Below are positions 7,530-16,019 of a stretch of 64,000 bases of DNA, one piece after another. The DNA comes from CAYQUC01 sp964514215. GTDB taxonomy: Bacteria > Pseudomonadota > Gammaproteobacteria > UBA6429 > Thiohalophilaceae. The position numbers and the translations under genes were made by a program. Position 1 is the stretch's first letter; every line of letters starts with the position of its first letter. The DNA lies in the NCBI GenBank assembly GCA_964514215.1, contig CAZEPW010000007.1, positions 31,362 through 95,361 of the forward strand. Reading direction: 5' to 3'. The notes beneath the pieces are model-generated. The model was not told where the DNA came from. It saw only the letters and a program-made list of their open reading frames with translations, and searched no databases.

Positions 7530-9557
7530 CTAACGTCTATTAGAATTTCTGACGCCAGACAAACCACCTAATTGATTTGTTAAGAATTCACTGGTCTTTT
7601 GCATTTTACTCAATGAAGAATCCAATGCGGTAAACTGTTTCATTAAACGTTCTTCTAGCTTTGCTAAACGGCGAGCCAAAACTTCTCGTTGTTTCGTAAT
7701 ATCTTCTAAACGTTGCCCACTGCCTTTATCACGAGTATCTAACACTCCATCAGATTGCGTTAATTTATTTACTAATAAATCTATTTGCTCCGCGACACCA
7801 CGTGAAAAAATTACATTTTTTCGCTTACCAATATTTCCGGATAATACTTTAACTGCCAAACCTTCGACTTCACGTGTTCCTGTTAAAACTTGACCTGTTC
7901 CAATGGCTTCCTGTTTCGCTATTGTGCCGGCAACATCAACACCATCAATACCTTTTGCCACAATCAAGCCGAGTTCTTTGCCATTTAAATCAGCTCGAAC
8001 CAATTCAACACGCGAACCACTGCCAAATTTATTCGATGTTATCTGTAACACACCTGCATTGTTCAACACTTCAACTGAAACACCTGCGTCACTAATATTT
8101 GAATCCGCATTAATACGAGTTTGCAATTCTACTGCCAATTCATCAATATTATTATATGTTTTTTTAGTTAGCTCAACATCATTTGTTTCAATGCCATCAA
8201 CTTTAAAGGCATAATTATCATTATCTTCGTTAATCAATATGCTCGGTGTCGTTTTCAGTTGTGTTGTTAATACCGCTTTTGTCGCTAATTGCGTTATATT
8301 AATTTCATGTGTACCCGCAGCTGTTTGGTTAGTGGCAGTTATAAAGTCAATTAACGGATCTTGTGTTGCTCCTGTTTTAGCGAATAGGCGAACAACTTCC
8401 GGTAAGTTAGAAGCAATTGCCGCATTAAGTTTTTCAGAATCAAGTTTTAACTTACCATTACGCTCAGTATCAATACCGATTGCAGCCAATGAAATGAAGT
8501 TTTCATTTACATTATCAAAAGTCACGCTGAGATTACGACGCAACTGCTCAACAATATTTCGAATTGCTGGCTCACCGGATAATGGTCCGGCTATTTGTGT
8601 TTCAGAATCAAAGCCTGTTAACTCATCAACTGTTGTCATTAATTCATTATACGATGTTACAAAACCAGTAATAAATTCAGCAGCAGCCTTATCATTTAAT
8701 TCTAGTCTGACATTGATACTATTTTCTGTGAGCGAGTGCACATCAAACGTCACTCCTCGTATTACATTATTAATTGTATTTGAATCTTTACGTACTTCAA
8801 TACCATCGATATTTATAATGGAATCTTGTGCTATTTGTGTTTCATGAAGGTTTTTTCCTACACCGAAATTAGCACTAGCATCATAAGCCAGGGTGGATAA
8901 ACCGCTGAGATTCGAATCAGTGTTATCATTATCAGAAATTGTAATTCTCAAATTATTATTTGTGCCTGTTGATAGTGATGAAAAAATTAGTCTCGCACCA
9001 CTACCATTATTAATAACAATAGATTTCACCCCTATATCTGCTTTATTAATAGCCTCACTTATTCCGCGCAGATTATTATTCTCAGGTTCAATTGTTACCG
9101 TGCTGACATTTGCTTCAGGATTTAACACAAATTCATTAGTACCTTGGGTGTAATGTCCAAACTGAAAAGTAAGTGCGCCACTACCAACTGCAATAGTGTC
9201 TGATTTAAATTGTGTAGAAGTTAATTTATGAGATTTTGCTAGTTGCAAAACATCGACATTAAATTCAGTTGGAATTGCTTGGTTATTTGATGTTATCGAC
9301 AATGAGTTTTCTTCTGTATCACTACTAATTACATCAATAACACGTAGTTGTTCACCACTTCTAAGGTTATCTAATGATGTTTTAAATTCTGTTAAAACAC
9401 CTCTAAACGTAGCCATCGAAGTGATGCCTTCTTGTAAGTCCGCTTCCCTGCGGTCAAGACGTGTCCGTACAGGGTCACCTTCTGCAGCAACTAATTGTTC
9501 AACAAGACTTGCAACATCAAGTCCTGATCCAACACCCGCAGATGAAATGGTCGCCAT
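7530..9557 (-). CDS. fliD: Flagellar filament cap FliD
   Basis: FliD (HAP2) caps the growing filament and helps flagellin fold into place; it is exported by the flagellar system. The N terminus (ISSAGVGSGLDVASLVEQLV) and the C-terminal helical region (QREVLARRLAKLEERLMKQFTALDSSLSKMQ) are classic FliD. At 675 residues it is well above the roughly 450-500 of many FliD proteins. The extra length lies in the surface-exposed middle, where two similar flagellin-hook-like segments (FNVDVLQLAKSHKLTSTQF near 90 and HEINITQLATKAVLTTQL near 420) suggest an internal duplication. Its own sigma-54-type promoter lies in the gap after flaG. Confidence 0.95.
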   Translation of the reverse strand: MATISSAGVGSGLDVASLVEQLVAAEGDPVRTRLDRREADLQEGITSMATFRGVLTEFKTSLDNLRSGEQLRVIDVISSDTEENSLSITSNNQAIPTEFNVDVLQLAKSHKLTSTQFKSDTIAVGSGALTFQFGHYTQGTNEFVLNPEANVSTVTIEPENNNLRGISEAINKADIGVKSIVINNGSGARLIFSSLSTGTNNNLRITISDNDNTDSNLSGLSTLAYDASANFGVGKNLHETQIAQDSIINIDGIEVRKDSNTINNVIRGVTFDVHSLTENSINVRLELNDKAAAEFITGFVTSYNELMTTVDELTGFDSETQIAGPLSGEPAIRNIVEQLRRNLSVTFDNVNENFISLAAIGIDTERNGKLKLDSEKLNAAIASNLPEVVRLFAKTGATQDPLIDFITATNQTAAGTHEINITQLATKAVLTTQLKTTPSILINEDNDNYAFKVDGIETNDVELTKKTYNNIDELAVELQTRINADSNISDAGVSVEVLNNAGVLQITSNKFGSGSRVELVRADLNGKELGLIVAKGIDGVDVAGTIAKQEAIGTGQVLTGTREVEGLAVKVLSGNIGKRKNVIFSRGVAEQIDLLVNKLTQSDGVLDTRDKGSGQRLEDITKQREVLARRLAKLEERLMKQFTALDSSLSKMQKTSEFLTNQLGGLSGVRNSNRR

Positions 9558-9633
9558 TTAATTACCTCAAGATTCTTGTGCATTGCTGCACCTGCAAAAT
9601 CAATTTACTTAGTAATAACATACAATTGTCAAT

Positions 9634-9648
9634 GCAATTGCGGTGCCA
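9634..9648 (-). promoter_or_regulatory. Sigma-54 promoter of fliD
   Basis: On the minus strand a perfect TGGCAC -24 element (9648-9643) and TTGC -12 element (9637-9634) have GG-N10-GC spacing. The site starts at the base after the flaG stop codon and lies about 75 bp upstream of the fliD start, so the start of transcription should be near 9622. It is one of the best sigma-54 matches in the window and makes fliD-fliS-fliT a class II/III unit separate from flaG. Confidence 0.85.
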
Positions 9649-10038
9649 CTAAGCTTTAGATTCAAACAGAAAACCAGATGCATCATCTTCTAATGCATCC
9701 GTTAAATGTTGCGATAGGGCCAGTAATTCCTCACTGGGAATCTGTCGTATCACTTCATTTGTCTCAGAATCTCGAACGGTAACAATCACACGGCCTGTTG
9801 AATCATCTACACTGAACAGCAGATCTCTTCTCAGACTTTGGGATTGTGTTTCCAATTGATGTACCACTCTGTCAACGGTTTCTTTAGACACCTCTACTTG
9901 CGTAGAGACCGATTCTACAGCACCTTCTTGCTGTAATGTCGAAGTCGAAACTCCAATACTGGTAGTTTTACTACCAGTATTGGTTTTAAGAGTTTGGCTC
10001 ATCATTGTCGACACATTCGCTAATGTGTGTGTAGCCAT
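9649..10038 (-). CDS. flaG: FlaG family flagellar protein
   Basis: FlaG is a small protein of polar flagellar loci, between flagellin and the cap gene, that influences filament length in several bacteria. The 129-residue product has the usual layout: a low-complexity Ser/Thr-rich N terminus (about 1-45), a helix around VDRVVHQLETQ and a C-terminal beta region (LLFSVDDSTGRVIVTVRDSETNEVIRQIPSEE) that is the family signature. It lies 59 bp downstream of fliC. Its N-terminal part contains a perfect 13-bp inverted repeat (9953-9983), described separately. Confidence 0.93.
   Translation of the reverse strand: MATHTLANVSTMMSQTLKTNTGSKTTSIGVSTSTLQQEGAVESVSTQVEVSKETVDRVVHQLETQSQSLRRDLLFSVDDSTGRVIVTVRDSETNEVIRQIPSEELLALSQHLTDALEDDASGFLFESKA
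9953..9983. repeat. Perfect 13-bp inverted repeat inside flaG
   Basis: Arms 9953-9965 and 9971-9983 are perfectly complementary around a 5-nt spacer (9966-9970), wholly within the flaG coding region, where it encodes NTGSKTTSIG. In mRNA it would form a stable 13-bp hairpin about 55 nt after the start codon. No T-run follows on the minus strand, so it does not look like a terminator. Function unknown. Confidence 0.85.
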
Positions 10039-10069
10039 AATATTCGTACCTCATTAATCCAGTAAAATA

Positions 10070-10085
10070 ATAGTTTTTCAACTAT
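10070..10085 (-). terminator. Weak hairpin after fliC, possible terminator
   Basis: Six-bp arms (10085-10080 and 10075-10070) with a 4-nt loop lie about 13 nt past the fliC stop, followed on the minus strand by TATTATTTTA. It could partly separate the abundant flagellin transcript from flaG. The stem is short and AT-rich, so confidence is low. Confidence 0.35.
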
Positions 10086-10097
10086 GAAATTATCTTA

Positions 10098-11513
10098 CTA
10101 TTGGAGTAAGCTCAATACGTTTTGTGGCTGCACATTAGCTTGCGCTAACATTGCTGTACCTGCTTGTTGCAGTATTTGAGCCCGTGTTAATTCAGCTGTT
10201 TCCATTGCGAAGTCAGTATCACGAATACGAGATCGAGCAGCAGACAGATTTTCAGCATTTGTTGCTAAGTTAGCAATGGTAGATTCAAATCGACTTTGAA
10301 TAGCACCAAACTGCGCACGTTGTCCGTTTACTGTGTTTAACCCAGCATCAACTATTGCTAAAGTTCTATTAGCACCATCAACAGTAGAGATATCCATTTC
10401 AGATATTGACATCAAAAATGCTGCTTCAGAAGCCATCGATATTGATTGATTAGATTGCCCGGTTACACCAAAGGATTTATCCGAATCAAAAGTTAATTGC
10501 CCTGTTGTTACAACTGTAGTGTTAGCACTTAAAGACGATGTACCAACATTAACTGCGGATAGGTTATTTGCATTAGCTGTTAATGAAATATTTCCACCAG
10601 TCAAATGTGTTAAAGTAACACCTGAACCATCATTATTAACTTTAGCAGTTACACCCGTTTTAGATGATATATCGTTAAATGCTGTCACTACAGCAGACAA
10701 ACCATCATTACCAGAGGTATCCGTAATGGTAAAAGCAATTTCTTCTTGTATGCCACCATTGCCTTCTACAGTAAATGCGAAACCACCAGAAGCCGTGAAT
10801 GACATATCAATATCTGTTTTTGCAAACGATGATATACCGGTATTACTGGTTTGCGCATTAACTAATTCCGATACTTCTTGTGCACTAATATTAGGGTCAA
10901 GTGCAATTGCAGACGAACCTAAATGTCCATTAAGATTAATGGTTTCACCCGTTATACGGCTAACACCTGCTGTTGAGTTTGCTGCACCTTCAATTCGGTA
11001 ATTACCAAATTGTTCGGTACGAAAATTGCTAGTAGTAGCTTGAATCGTTTGATTTGCATTTGCACCAACTTGGAAGATGGCCGCACCAAACGTACCATCT
11101 AAGATTTTTTGTCCGTTAAATTCGGTATTAACAGCAATTCGTTCTAGCTCTTGTACTAATTGACCTACTTCAGCTTGAAGCGCTTGACGATCAGACGCCG
11201 AGTTAGTGGCATTGGCAGACTGCACTGACAATTCACGAATTCGTTGTAGGATGTTACCACTTTCAGACAAAGCACCTTCAGCAGTTTGAGCAAGTGAAAT
11301 ACCATCATTAGAGTTTCTAACCGCTTGATTCAAACCACGAATTTGTGCAGTGAAACGTTCTGAAATAGCCAAACCGGCAGCATCGTCTTTCGCACTGTTA
11401 ATACGCAGACCAGATGATAGTCTTTGTAGTGAGGTTTGTAAGGCATCTTGAGATCGATTTAAGTGACGTTGTGAATTCAACGACATAATATTGGTGTTGA
11501 TAATCTGAGGCAT
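10098..11513 (-). CDS. fliC: Flagellin FliC
   Basis: This is the filament subunit, exported with FliS and polymerised under the FliD cap. Conserved D0/D1 regions are obvious at both ends: MPQIINTNIMSLNSQRHLNR and RLSSGLRINSAKDDAAGLAI at the N terminus, and the AILQQAGTAMLAQAN region leading to VLSLLQ at the C terminus. The middle (about 180-360) is the variable surface-exposed part and is Ser/Thr/Gly-rich. At 471 residues it is ordinary. An AAAGGAG ribosome binding site lies just before the ATG. The 326-bp upstream region should hold its promoter, but no clear sigma-28 or sigma-54 site was found. It is the only flagellin gene in the window. Confidence 0.97.
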   Translation of the reverse strand: MPQIINTNIMSLNSQRHLNRSQDALQTSLQRLSSGLRINSAKDDAAGLAISERFTAQIRGLNQAVRNSNDGISLAQTAEGALSESGNILQRIRELSVQSANATNSASDRQALQAEVGQLVQELERIAVNTEFNGQKILDGTFGAAIFQVGANANQTIQATTSNFRTEQFGNYRIEGAANSTAGVSRITGETINLNGHLGSSAIALDPNISAQEVSELVNAQTSNTGISSFAKTDIDMSFTASGGFAFTVEGNGGIQEEIAFTITDTSGNDGLSAVVTAFNDISSKTGVTAKVNNDGSGVTLTHLTGGNISLTANANNLSAVNVGTSSLSANTTVVTTGQLTFDSDKSFGVTGQSNQSISMASEAAFLMSISEMDISTVDGANRTLAIVDAGLNTVNGQRAQFGAIQSRFESTIANLATNAENLSAARSRIRDTDFAMETAELTRAQILQQAGTAMLAQANVQPQNVLSLLQ

Positions 11514-11839
11514 GACGCTCTCCTTTCTAACACTAAGACTTGTAAATCACGTTATGCTTATCACATAGTAGTGTGCACTAATACAAGTATAGTGGTTTAA
11601 CTTTAGCGGATATATTTGCCGTATAGGGCAAACATTTACCGCTCCCACCAACACTAGCGTCCGGTGTTAAATATCCTTTAGGGGAGATGTTAAAATTAAT
11701 TCTAAAAAAATGGCTCAAGATTTACCGACATTGGTCGTGAGTATAATGCTAAGTTAATAAATTATAGCCGATTTTATCTGAATCGATTAAAGAACACGAT
11801 ATTTAGCAATACCCTAATTAAAATAGCAAAAAATTACAG
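11514..11839. other. Intergenic region upstream of fliC
   Basis: This 326-bp gap separates flgL from fliC and must carry the flagellin control region. A strong Shine-Dalgarno lies next to fliC. A palindrome TTTGCC-N6-GGCAAA occurs at 11615-11632 and resembles one upstream of flgB. A TAAAG sits on the minus strand at 11595-11591, but no GCCGATAA-type box follows at the right distance. A GG-N10-GC at 11726-11713 lacks the TTGC core. I do not assign a promoter. Confidence 0.6.
11615..11632. promoter_or_regulatory. TTTGCC-N6-GGCAAA palindrome upstream of fliC
   Basis: Perfect 6-bp arms at 11615-11620 and 11627-11632, about 100-120 bp before the fliC start. The minus strand contains ATACGGCAA, which is also present in the palindrome at 22438-22453 before flgB. 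A shared regulator site is possible but inferred. Confidence 0.4.
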
Positions 11840-13057
11840 CTATATATAATCAAACATCGACAGGTTTTGAACCTTGGAATAAGCCTTTTGAGATGCCTCC
11901 AAACCAGTTAAACGTAAATTTAAACGCGTGACTGCCTCAGTATAATCTAAATCTTTTATTTCTGATTGGATTTTTTTTAAATGTAATAAATGGCTGGAAT
12001 TAATATCATGTTGATTATCTAATGCTCGAAGTCGCGATCCGGTATTAGAGCGAACTTTTAAAATATTATCTAAAGCTTGATCCAGTGATACTAAACTTTG
12101 ATTAATGTCATTAGACAAACTCGCTTTTGATTCTGGGGTGTTTCTAGCTGTTGTTAAAGCATTTTCTAAACCACGTAATGTTGAAAATAAGTCTTGATTT
12201 TGACTTGGCATAAATACAAATCGATCTCCAGACTCTGGTTCTCCTTTAAAGGATGTATGAATTCCCATAAATTCTATTTCACCATCTTCTCTGTATTTAG
12301 AATTATGATCCGGTGCAATTAGTACATTACCATTGAGATCAGTTATTTGATACAGCATATCATGGCTATTAGTATCTTGTTTAAACTCTAAAACAAAAAA
12401 ACTAGGCTTATAATTATTATCGACAGAACCTGGATTAGCAACAGCAGTTCCTTTATTTATATCACTTGAGTTAATACTAAATTTCCCGTTACCATTGCGG
12501 ATAGACCTAAACACATTGGTTCCTGTGTCACCCGATGCAATTTGCCGATTAGGACCAATTTGCAGCATCCGGCGATTATCATCACCATTATATTGAAAAT
12601 TTCCACTGGCGATATCAGTGAACGGCTGAAACTTCACTTTAGAACCTGAAAAAAGAAAATCATTATTACTATCAACCGAATTAGCTAAACCCAATAGTTC
12701 CTGATTTAGTTGCATAATTTCTTCCGCAATAAACGCCCTAGTATCATTAGTCTGAATGGCATTATTGGCCTGCAATGTTAATTCCCTAGCACGTTGAATG
12801 GCAACCACAACATTTTCTAAAACTCCTTCTTGTACCTCCAATCGATTGCGGCTGGAATTAATGGAGCCCTGAAACTGATCAAAATTATCAACTAATTGTT
12901 GTAAATCCACAATACGAGCGGCCGCAACCGGATCATCTGCTGCAGATGAAATTCGCTCACCAGTGGCCACTTGTAGCTGCGTATCACTTAGCTTTTTTTG
13001 TTGATCAAGCATTGCATTAACAGCAACATGATGAATTTGATTAGACGATATCCTCAT
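11840..13057 (-). CDS. flgL: Hook-filament junction protein FlgL (HAP3)
   Basis: FlgL, with FlgK, joins the hook to the filament. The N terminus is flagellin-like (MRISSNQIHHVAVNAMLDQQ, then LSDTQLQVATGERISSAADD) and the C terminus carries the family helix (LNLRLTGLEASQKAYSKVQNLSMFDYI). The 405-residue length is usual. It follows flgK by 20 bp and closes the flgB-to-flgL structural run; a 326-bp gap then leads to fliC. Confidence 0.95.
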   Translation of the reverse strand: MRISSNQIHHVAVNAMLDQQKKLSDTQLQVATGERISSAADDPVAAARIVDLQQLVDNFDQFQGSINSSRNRLEVQEGVLENVVVAIQRARELTLQANNAIQTNDTRAFIAEEIMQLNQELLGLANSVDSNNDFLFSGSKVKFQPFTDIASGNFQYNGDDNRRMLQIGPNRQIASGDTGTNVFRSIRNGNGKFSINSSDINKGTAVANPGSVDNNYKPSFFVLEFKQDTNSHDMLYQITDLNGNVLIAPDHNSKYREDGEIEFMGIHTSFKGEPESGDRFVFMPSQNQDLFSTLRGLENALTTARNTPESKASLSNDINQSLVSLDQALDNILKVRSNTGSRLRALDNQHDINSSHLLHLKKIQSEIKDLDYTEAVTRLNLRLTGLEASQKAYSKVQNLSMFDYI

Positions 13058-13077
13058 GTAAAACTTTCACCTCACCT

Positions 13078-15168
13078 TTAACGTCTAAGTACTGACATGA
13101 TGTCTTGAAATGTTTGATCTGCAGCAGCAATGACTTGAGCATTAGCTTTAAATTGAGTTTGCAAACGTAATAATTTTGCAGCTTCTTCATCCATATTCAC
13201 TCCAGACACTGATTCTTTAGCTTCGATAGATTGGTTTAACAATACTTGCTGTGCTTGAGCATTAATATCCAATTCATGGGTTCTTGTTCCAACTCTACTA
13301 ACAAGCTCACCATAGGCCTGATTAAAATTAGCACGGCCTTCAATTAAATTATTTGCTCGATGTAAATTTGCTAATGATAAAATATTTGAATTATCACCCA
13401 TCGCATCTTCATTAAATTCAATATAAAAAGTATCGCCCGCAACTAACTCGCCTTTTAGTTTTGCAGTTACAGCTAGTTGTTTGCCCGCTAATATCGGACT
13501 AAGAATTAAATTCTGTCCAGCATTGTAGCTAATTGGTGCTGATAATATTCGTGATGCACTAACCCCGGATTCAGGGTTTGGACTATTATCGATAATTTGT
13601 AATTGATGATTGTCGAGTATTTTAATCATAATATTACTAGCACCGTTATTTGATTCAACGGCTTCATCAATATTAAAGGCGATAAGTGATGCCGAGGCTT
13701 GTCCTGATTGCGCTATTTTAATGCTACCATCATTATTTAAATTAACGGTTTTTTCATTTTCAGCTGATAAGTTATTCACATCAATAAAATTTAACTCAAG
13801 CTCACCATCACCTAAATTAGAAATTTCACTACGTGCTCTAACTGGCGATGCAGCGGCTATTTCTGATGAATTGTCAATTAACACTTTAATATTTTTTGCT
13901 GCCAAATGAGTTGGTCTAATTAAAAAACTATCACCACTGGCAATAGTGCTGCCTGATTTTAAATTCAAAGAGAATCCATCAATGGAAATATTTTCTGGAA
14001 ACTCAGAAAACTTTCTTAAAGTTGCTTGATCGTTCAACCGAATCAGAAGATATTCATTACCAGTATATTCCAAACGATAATCACTTGAGGTAATCTTAGT
14101 AATATCACTTACTTTAGCAGATAATTGATAGTCCCCCTTATTTCGAGTGCCAGATATAACTTCCGGCATATTATTATTTAAACCAGTAAAAAATTTTTTA
14201 CCAAATTTACTGTTTAAATCTAAACCTGACTGGTGTTGTTCATTAAAAGTTGTGGCTAATGCTAATGAAATTCGACCTAATTCATTTTGAGAACTATTAA
14301 TGATATCCGCTTGAAAGTCTAATAAACCGCCAAGCTCGCCACCACTAATAAATTTAGTGATATCCGTTTCTGTACCTTCACCAACAAAAACTACATCAAC
14401 TTTTGAAGAATCAAATTCATTAACAACAGCATCCAATTTAGCAGGAGACAACCCCAACACTAGTGTTTGACCATTTCCGATAAATACATTTATTGCGCCA
14501 TCATCTTGCTCTTTTGTTGTAACATTAATTAATTTTGATAAATCTTTAAGCACTACATCGCGTTGATCCAATAAATCATTGGCAGGTTGCCCACTGCTTT
14601 GCTGTGCTAAGGTTATACTTTGATTTAGTTTCGCTAGTGATTTTGCTAAAAAATTAATATCAGTAATAATATTATTTGTTTGTTTATTGGTTGCTAATCG
14701 TAAATCTTGCAATCGAGTATCCAAATCATGAAACCGATTAGTAAGAGTGTTAGCTTGAGTAATCATAACTTGTCTAGCTGTAGTTGAAGAGGGTTCATTG
14801 GCAACCCCCGTAACAGCATCAAAAAACTCTTGTAATACTAGTCCCATCCCAGCTTTTGGATCTGAAAATAACTCATCAACCTGAGTTGTTAATTGATGCC
14901 CTACTTTAAATGAATTTGTTAGCGAAGTATTGTCTCGAACACTGGTTGTCAAAAACTCATTATGCACACGGCGAATAGACGATACCTGAACGCCACTACC
15001 CACTGAACCAAAAGCAAATTGCTGTGGCTCACGGGTGGTTTTCAATACGCGTTGTCGTGAAAACCCTTCATTATTCGCGTTTGCAATGTTATGACTAGTC
15101 GTTGCCATCTCCCGTTGAGTGGTAAGAGTACCTGAAAGACCAATACCTAATGAATCATTACCAGCCAT
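13078..15168 (-). CDS. flgK: Hook-filament junction protein FlgK (HAP1)
   Basis: FlgK forms the first junction layer on top of the hook. The N terminus is diagnostic: GLSGTLTTQREMATTSHNIANANNEGFSRQRV (about 10-41), and the C-terminal SIEAKESVSGVNMDEEAAKLLRLQTQFKANAQVIAAADQTF segment is the rod/hook-type helix. At 696 residues it is longer than the enteric protein (about 550), the excess lying in the variable middle, as in other polar-flagellated gammaproteobacteria. Its start codon overlaps the stop of flgJ by 1 bp, implying coupled translation. Confidence 0.95.
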   Translation of the reverse strand: MAGNDSLGIGLSGTLTTQREMATTSHNIANANNEGFSRQRVLKTTREPQQFAFGSVGSGVQVSSIRRVHNEFLTTSVRDNTSLTNSFKVGHQLTTQVDELFSDPKAGMGLVLQEFFDAVTGVANEPSSTTARQVMITQANTLTNRFHDLDTRLQDLRLATNKQTNNIITDINFLAKSLAKLNQSITLAQQSSGQPANDLLDQRDVVLKDLSKLINVTTKEQDDGAINVFIGNGQTLVLGLSPAKLDAVVNEFDSSKVDVVFVGEGTETDITKFISGGELGGLLDFQADIINSSQNELGRISLALATTFNEQHQSGLDLNSKFGKKFFTGLNNNMPEVISGTRNKGDYQLSAKVSDITKITSSDYRLEYTGNEYLLIRLNDQATLRKFSEFPENISIDGFSLNLKSGSTIASGDSFLIRPTHLAAKNIKVLIDNSSEIAAASPVRARSEISNLGDGELELNFIDVNNLSAENEKTVNLNNDGSIKIAQSGQASASLIAFNIDEAVESNNGASNIMIKILDNHQLQIIDNSPNPESGVSASRILSAPISYNAGQNLILSPILAGKQLAVTAKLKGELVAGDTFYIEFNEDAMGDNSNILSLANLHRANNLIEGRANFNQAYGELVSRVGTRTHELDINAQAQQVLLNQSIEAKESVSGVNMDEEAAKLLRLQTQFKANAQVIAAADQTFQDIMSVLRR

Positions 15169-16016
15169 CAGTTATTAACCTCTAGTTTTACACTTAAAGG
15201 CTCTGAACTTATTTCACGTGACATAATATCCAACACTTTACTGGCATAACGAGGATCGGTTGCATATCCTGAATTAGCTAACGTATTAATATAGGCCAAT
15301 GGATTATCAGACACTTTTAAAGCTTGCTCATAACGTGGATTCGACTTTATATAATTAACATAGTCATTAAAACTTTCATCCATCGAAGTATATGCTCGAA
15401 AATTTGCATGCTCGCGTCGGGCAATACCATCTTTAAATTCCACAGTAAATTTTGATACTGTTGGTCCTTGCCAATTTTTAGTAGCTTTGATATTAAACAA
15501 ATTAAAACCACTACGACCATCCTGATGGCGCTGTACTGCCTGCCCCCATCCAGTTTCCAATGCTGCTTGAGCGATTAAAATATCGGCATTAGTGCCGAGT
15601 TTTGAGGCAGCTTTTTCAGCATAGGGACGAACAGTTTCAATAAAACGTTGTTGTTTTGTTTGAGCTACTTCAGGTTCTAATTTAATGTTATTACTTTCAG
15701 AAAGTTGTTTTTCGGTGATTGTGCCACTAAGCTGTTTTACTAAAATATCAGCTAACCCATTCGAATTGTCTTTTGACAAACTTAGAGACAGCTGATTATC
15801 AAACATTTCCTGATACATTTGAGACTGATCGCTATCAAATAATGAATTACCCATGCTAGCATCACGCATACTTTTTAACATCATCTGCATAAAAATAGCT
15901 TCAAATTGCTCTGCAACTTGTCGTAAAGCAGAATCAGGATTTTCACGCGCAAGACGGCGCATATCAGAAAACCCTGACATATCATTATAAATATTTGCTT
16001 TATTCTCTATCGACAT
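15168..16016 (-). CDS. flgJ: Flagellar rod-cap and peptidoglycan hydrolase FlgJ
   Basis: FlgJ caps the growing rod and digests peptidoglycan so that the rod can pass. The 282-residue protein is the dual-domain kind. The N-terminal rod-cap half (about 25-105) has FEAIFMQMMLKSMRDAS, and the C-terminal glucosaminidase domain (about 130-275) has ADILIAQAALETGWGQ with its catalytic glutamate, then FNLFNIKATKNW. It lies 3 bp after flgI and overlaps flgK by 1 bp. Confidence 0.95.
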   Translation of the reverse strand: MSIENKANIYNDMSGFSDMRRLARENPDSALRQVAEQFEAIFMQMMLKSMRDASMGNSLFDSDQSQMYQEMFDNQLSLSLSKDNSNGLADILVKQLSGTITEKQLSESNNIKLEPEVAQTKQQRFIETVRPYAEKAASKLGTNADILIAQAALETGWGQAVQRHQDGRSGFNLFNIKATKNWQGPTVSKFTVEFKDGIARREHANFRAYTSMDESFNDYVNYIKSNPRYEQALKVSDNPLAYINTLANSGYATDPRYASKVLDIMSREISSEPLSVKLEVNN

Positions 16017-16019
16017 AAT

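Noticed and set aside
8239..8847. 202-codon plus-strand open frame
   Set aside because: Antisense to fliD, no recognisable protein; a shadow frame.
10519..11001. 160-codon plus-strand open frame
   Set aside because: Antisense to the variable part of fliC; composition only reflects the flagellin codons.
11591..11595. TAAAG on the minus strand upstream of fliC as sigma-28 -35
   Set aside because: No GCCGATAA-like -10 follows at 11-16 bp.
11713..11726. GG-N10-GC on the minus strand upstream of fliC
   Set aside because: Spacing fits sigma-54, but the -12 part reads TGAGC instead of TTGC and the -24 side reads CGGTAAA; it is too weak to call.
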